Origin: Bacilli bacterium
GTDB taxonomy: Bacteria; Bacillota_I; Bacilli_A; RFN20; CAG-288
Length of the DNA stretch: 7,758 nucleotides
Reading direction: 5' to 3'
Assembly: GCA_900763245.1 (NCBI GenBank)
Contig: CAAFJQ010000156.1
Coordinates: 1-7,758 of the forward strand
In this document: piece after piece, positions 4,522 to 7,758 of the stretch
Layout: each line of letters opens with the position of its first letter
Position numbering within the stretch: position 1 is the stretch's first letter
The notes under the pieces: model-generated
What the model saw: the letters and a program-made list of their open reading frames with translations, nothing else
Databases searched by the model: none
What the model was told of the DNA's origin: nothing
Made by a program: the position numbers and the translations under genes

Positions 4522-7500
4522 ATGAAACATATCAAAAAGACAGTTTTGATTTTGCTTCTTTCTTTGACGTTGATGTCATGTAATAGGACGTCATCATCCA
4601 ATACCGAAAACAAACCGAATACAGAAAATCCGGTGACAGAGTTCAAACCTGCTACAGATACTTCAGGTGCTATAACAGATGCTCCTGTCACGGACCTTAC
4701 AACAGATACACTTCCTGATACATCCGGTGTCTCAACGGAATCTTCTTCTGTTACATCCGATGAAGAAGAATGGGGTGAGAAGATCAGCACAGAGATGAAA
4801 AAACATTTGGGAGGCGTCGTTCTTCCTTATGTTGACTTAGGAAGAAATGTCGAAGGAAACTGGGACAGAACCTTAGGCGATTATGGTGTTTATACCATTC
4901 TCGGCGGAACATTCAACAAGAAGTACTTTGATGATGCAACGACTGCTTTTGAAGCGAAGGGATGGATAGTCACAAAGAACGCAGTCACTTTGACAGCGGA
5001 ACTCAGCGACAAACATCTTCACGTCGAACTGACAAGCGATCAGTATAACTATGCGATGATGACCGCAACTTTCGATGAACCATTCGATCCTTCTAGCGTG
5101 ACAGAATGGGATGCTGATACATTGGATAGCATGCACGCCAGTCTTGGCGGTCATGAGTTGCCATTTATTTATATGGGCATGGCTGCTCCGACAACAAACT
5201 GGGATAACGCCAAGAAGACTTTCACCATTGCAGGCGGCAAATGGGATGATCAGGTTCTTGATCTTGCTTTTACCGCTTTGACCAATGCAAAATTCACCAA
5301 TGTCAAGAAAACAAAAGAAGGAAGCCTTGATATGGTCAAGGGAGAATTCGCTTTTGAGGATGGTTCTGCCGTCACTGTTTCTTTATATAAATCAGGAACG
5401 ACGGAAGCACCATGTCCGTTCCTCTCTGTCTTCTTCAAAGAAGTCTATAATCCAGTCGATGGTGCTACATGGCCTACTGACATCAAGGAAAAGTTCAAGG
5501 ACGATTTCCATGAACACATGATTCCTTATGTCTATTTAGGAACAGATTCTCTTTCTTTTGTATCCTCTCTCAACGGAAAGAAACTGACAATCACCGGCGG
5601 TGTCTTCGATGACAGAATGTTTTTAGCAGCAAAGATAGCCTTTGCAGCAGATGGCTTTGATTGTGTCGATGAGAAGGGCGCAGACGGAAAACAGAAATCC
5701 CTCATCACATCCAAGAAGATGAGCGATAACTGCACGCTTGTCGCTGTCCTTTATGGAAACGAGACCTTAGCAAAGATCGACGTCTTCTACTATGTGCCGC
5801 TTGATGTTCCTAGTGATACAACTGCCTTTGATGATGTTGTCAAAGGACAGATGGACAAGTATCTTGTCGGACATAGCGCAGATGTTCCGTTTGTCTATCT
5901 CGGCGCCGATCAGTTGGATATCGCTTATGATAGCAAGAAGGATGTCCTCAATATCACCGGCGGTGATTTCAATGGCATCATGATCGACAATGCAAAGAAA
6001 GCATTTGTCGATAAAGGCTATACTGTCAGTATCACAAGCGAATACTATTACGGAAGAGCTTTTGTCGCGACAAAGACTTTCTCCGATCAGACCACTGTCA
6101 CAGCAAAGATCGCTTCCAATTACGGAAAGAAATCCGCAGTCCTGACACTCTCCGCCAAAGAGGGATTCAACCCGCCTGCTATTGGAAGCGCAGAAGCAGC
6201 CTGGAGCGATAAGATCAAAGAGGCTATGGAACTTGAGCTCGGCGGAAATGTCCTCCCTTACTTCTATTTAGGAACCAAGTCGCCTGTTCTTGTACAGTCT
6301 AAGAATACGATTGAACTCACGGGCGGAACCTGGGATAAGAGAGTTCTTACCTTTGCAAAAGATGCTCTTAAGTCCATGAGTGATTTCACTTGGACATTAA
6401 AGGAGACCTCTGAGGCTTTTGAAAGAGAAGGCGTTGATGCTTCTAACAATAAGTTGGTTGTCTCTATGTCGAAGGATGACAAAGGAAAACCATACTTCAA
6501 GGCCGGATTTCAGAAAGTCTTCACTGTTCCTGAAAACAGAGCGTGGAGCGAAGCTATCAAGACGGAGATGACAAAAGACTTTGGTGAAGTATTGCCTTAT
6601 GTCTATCTTGCAGCTACTGATCCTGAATGCGGTGAATTCTATAACGGAGCTCTTGAGATCTCCGGTGGAAAATTCGATGATCAGATCTATGCTCTTGCAG
6701 CTGATGCCTTCACAAAGGCTGGTTACACAGTCAGCGAGGGTATAAGCTACAGCGAATCCAGTTCGAGAATGGTCACTGCCTATAAAGCGACAGACACAAA
6801 GCTTTTCCGCGTCGCTGTCTGTGACTATTACGGAACTGCTACCTATAAGGCTTGCGCTGATGCTGCTGCCGCTTATCCTAGCGATGTGACAGCCTGGAAA
6901 GATACTGTCAAATCCAGGATGAATGAGTACATGGGAGCATCTCATACGATTCCGTTCTTCTATACTGGAGACAATACGCCGAGCATCTCTCAGTCTACCT
7001 TCGATGAATACATGGTCGGTGCCGGAAGCAAAGAGTATCTTGAAATCAGCAGGCTCAGCAAGTGGAATGACTTCTATACTCTCAATGCTGAAAATGTTCT
7101 CAAGAAGGCCGGATGGGATACGACATTCTATGCGATGATGGATGATTATGTTACTGGTGCAATGCTTGTTGCAACCTATGCCTATGATGATGGCGCCACT
7201 GTCTCTTTGACAATCAAGGCTGGATCCAGTGCTAATACGATCTATATCGCTTATCTGGATCCTTTCACAGTCGGAACTGAGACAACATGGACTCCAAGCA
7301 TCATCAATTCTATGGAGAGCAATTTCAACGGTCACACACTCCCTTACTTCTATATGGGTACAGATACTCCTGAATGGGATGACCAATATTATGACTACAC
7401 GCACTCTAGAACCATTTATGGAAAGATCTGGAACGATAAGATCTATGCTCTTGCCGAAGCTGCCTTCAAAGCTGATACAGAGCTTACATGGTCTATCCAC

Positions 7501-7662
7501 TATGATTACTCCTTTGTTGAATATACCTCCAACAAAGCCCTTGTCGCTGTCGCAGAAGAGAAGGATACCGGCAAGCACTTCACAGTGAAGCTGTATCACC
7601 GCACTTCCGGTTCGTATCATTACGGAATCGAAGTCCCGTATCTGGAAATCTTCTATAACTGA
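4522..7662 (+). CDS. Predicted surface lipoprotein with eight tandem repeat domains, function unknown
   Basis: I do not recognise a named family. The 1046-residue product starts with a lipoprotein signal peptide: KHIKK, a hydrophobic core, and the lipobox LMSC, so Cys20 should be lipidated and the protein anchored outside the membrane. Residues about 21-80 form a Ser/Thr/Pro/Asp/Glu-rich tether. The rest is eight diverged tandem units of about 112-131 residues. A typical unit has an initial Trp followed by an amphipathic helix, LPYxYLGT, then GGxWDDxxxxxAxxAFxxxG, then two or three predicted strands. I chose the start at 4522 because TGGAG lies 9 bases upstream; the ATG at 4507 would add MENTK before the signal peptide and lacks a ribosome site. 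The gene stands alone after an insertion sequence and ends at a strong terminator. A repeated extracellular binding or adhesion role is plausible, but nothing in the sequence proves it. Confidence 0.85.
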   Translation: MKHIKKTVLILLLSLTLMSCNRTSSSNTENKPNTENPVTEFKPATDTSGAITDAPVTDLTTDTLPDTSGVSTESSSVTSDEEEWGEKISTEMKKHLGGVVLPYVDLGRNVEGNWDRTLGDYGVYTILGGTFNKKYFDDATTAFEAKGWIVTKNAVTLTAELSDKHLHVELTSDQYNYAMMTATFDEPFDPSSVTEWDADTLDSMHASLGGHELPFIYMGMAAPTTNWDNAKKTFTIAGGKWDDQVLDLAFTALTNAKFTNVKKTKEGSLDMVKGEFAFEDGSAVTVSLYKSGTTEAPCPFLSVFFKEVYNPVDGATWPTDIKEKFKDDFHEHMIPYVYLGTDSLSFVSSLNGKKLTITGGVFDDRMFLAAKIAFAADGFDCVDEKGADGKQKSLITSKKMSDNCTLVAVLYGNETLAKIDVFYYVPLDVPSDTTAFDDVVKGQMDKYLVGHSADVPFVYLGADQLDIAYDSKKDVLNITGGDFNGIMIDNAKKAFVDKGYTVSITSEYYYGRAFVATKTFSDQTTVTAKIASNYGKKSAVLTLSAKEGFNPPAIGSAEAAWSDKIKEAMELELGGNVLPYFYLGTKSPVLVQSKNTIELTGGTWDKRVLTFAKDALKSMSDFTWTLKETSEAFEREGVDASNNKLVVSMSKDDKGKPYFKAGFQKVFTVPENRAWSEAIKTEMTKDFGEVLPYVYLAATDPECGEFYNGALEISGGKFDDQIYALAADAFTKAGYTVSEGISYSESSSRMVTAYKATDTKLFRVAVCDYYGTATYKACADAAAAYPSDVTAWKDTVKSRMNEYMGASHTIPFFYTGDNTPSISQSTFDEYMVGAGSKEYLEISRLSKWNDFYTLNAENVLKKAGWDTTFYAMMDDYVTGAMLVATYAYDDGATVSLTIKAGSSANTIYIAYLDPFTVGTETTWTPSIINSMESNFNGHTLPYFYMGTDTPEWDDQYYDYTHSRTIYGKIWNDKIYALAEAAFKADTELTWSIHYDYSFVEYTSNKALVAVAEEKDTGKHFTVKLYHRTSGSYHYGIEVPYLEIFYN
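4771..7659 (+). repeat. Eight tandem protein-level repeats in the lipoprotein
   Basis: Taking the leading aromatic residue as start, units begin at bases 4771, 5107, 5470, 5827, 6202, 6544, 6895 and 7288, giving 112, 121, 119, 125, 114, 117, 131 and about 124 residues. Conserved marks are W (F in unit 4), LPYVYLGT-like (LPYVDLG, LPFIYMG, IPYVYLG, VPFVYLG, LPYFYLG, LPYVYLA, IPFFYTG, LPYFYMG) and GGxWDD-like (GGTFNK, GGKWDD, GGVFDD, GGDFNG, GGTWDK, GGKFDD, then changed in units 7 and 8). The repeats are old: conserved in protein motifs but not visibly in DNA. Confidence 0.85.
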
Positions 7663-7670
7663 TCGAAATG

Positions 7671-7726
7671 AAAAAGAAGCCGTTACTTTATCTCCCTGAT
7701 TGGGAGATGAAGCGGCGGCTTCTTTT
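7671..7726 (+). terminator. Strong, probably bidirectional terminator after the lipoprotein gene
   Basis: The outer stem GAAGCCG (7676-7682) pairs with CGGCTTC (7716-7722). After a 3x3 internal loop (TTA/CGG), an 11-pair inner stem runs CTTTATCTCCC (7686-7696) with GGGAGATGAAG (7702-7712), with one T-G pair, around TGATT. TTTT follows at 7723-7726, and AAAAA at 7671-7675 precedes it, so it can act on both strands. It starts 8 bases after the stop. Confidence 0.88.
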
Positions 7727-7758
7727 CTGTTTCCTTGGTTTTAATCTGTATGCTTAGT

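Noticed and set aside
6397..7620. 407-codon open frame antisense to the lipoprotein gene
   Set aside because: The plus-strand frame continues the tandem repeats through this whole region. The antisense frame has no ribosome site or domain, and arises from codon choice in the sense gene.
4771..7659. CRISPR-like or DNA-level tandem repeat array
   Set aside because: The periodicity of about 340-390 bases is in the protein motifs only; the DNA is diverged and there are no short repeats with spacers.

Overview
The window is a stretch of a low-GC Gram-positive (Bacillota) chromosome. RecX next to a YhaM-type HD exoribonuclease, strong AGGAGG-type ribosome sites, a prolipoprotein and U-tract terminators all point there. 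The order could be Erysipelotrichales or another Bacilli-like gut lineage, but that is a guess from gene content. All Trp codons checked in the repeat protein are TGG, so nothing suggests a mycoplasma-type genetic code. Layout: (1) Bases 1-2490 hold a rightward operon: the 3' part of recX (its start lies before the window), yhaM overlapping it by 8 bases, a 7-TM membrane protein of unknown function, and a hairpin/U-tract terminator. (2) Bases 2491-2741 are an AT-rich non-coding spacer with two small hairpins. (3) About 2748-4472 is a complete, apparently intact insertion sequence of about 1.72 kb on the minus strand. It encodes a 491-aa DDE transposase of the IS4 superfamily (probably IS1634 family) with all catalytic residues and the Y-R-E-K motif. 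It has long terminal inverted repeats, a near-ideal promoter and Shine-Dalgarno site, an operator-like palindrome built from the terminal-repeat core over that promoter, and a terminator just upstream that would insulate the transposase from outside transcription. (4) Bases 4522-7662 encode a 1046-aa predicted lipoprotein: signal peptide with lipobox Cys20, a Ser/Thr/Asp/Glu-rich tether, then eight diverged tandem copies of a roughly 112-131-residue domain that I do not recognise. A strong, probably bidirectional terminator follows. The most interesting points are the unnamed eight-repeat surface lipoprotein and the way the insertion sequence sits in front of it. A CTTAAAT repeat flanks the element. 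Joining the flanks across one copy rebuilds a promoter (TTGTCT, 16 bases, TATAAT) whose -35 box now lies about 1.75 kb from its -10 box. The element therefore appears to have landed inside the lipoprotein gene's promoter, which may have silenced or rewired it. I see no CRISPR array, tRNA, rRNA, phage gene or defence system.
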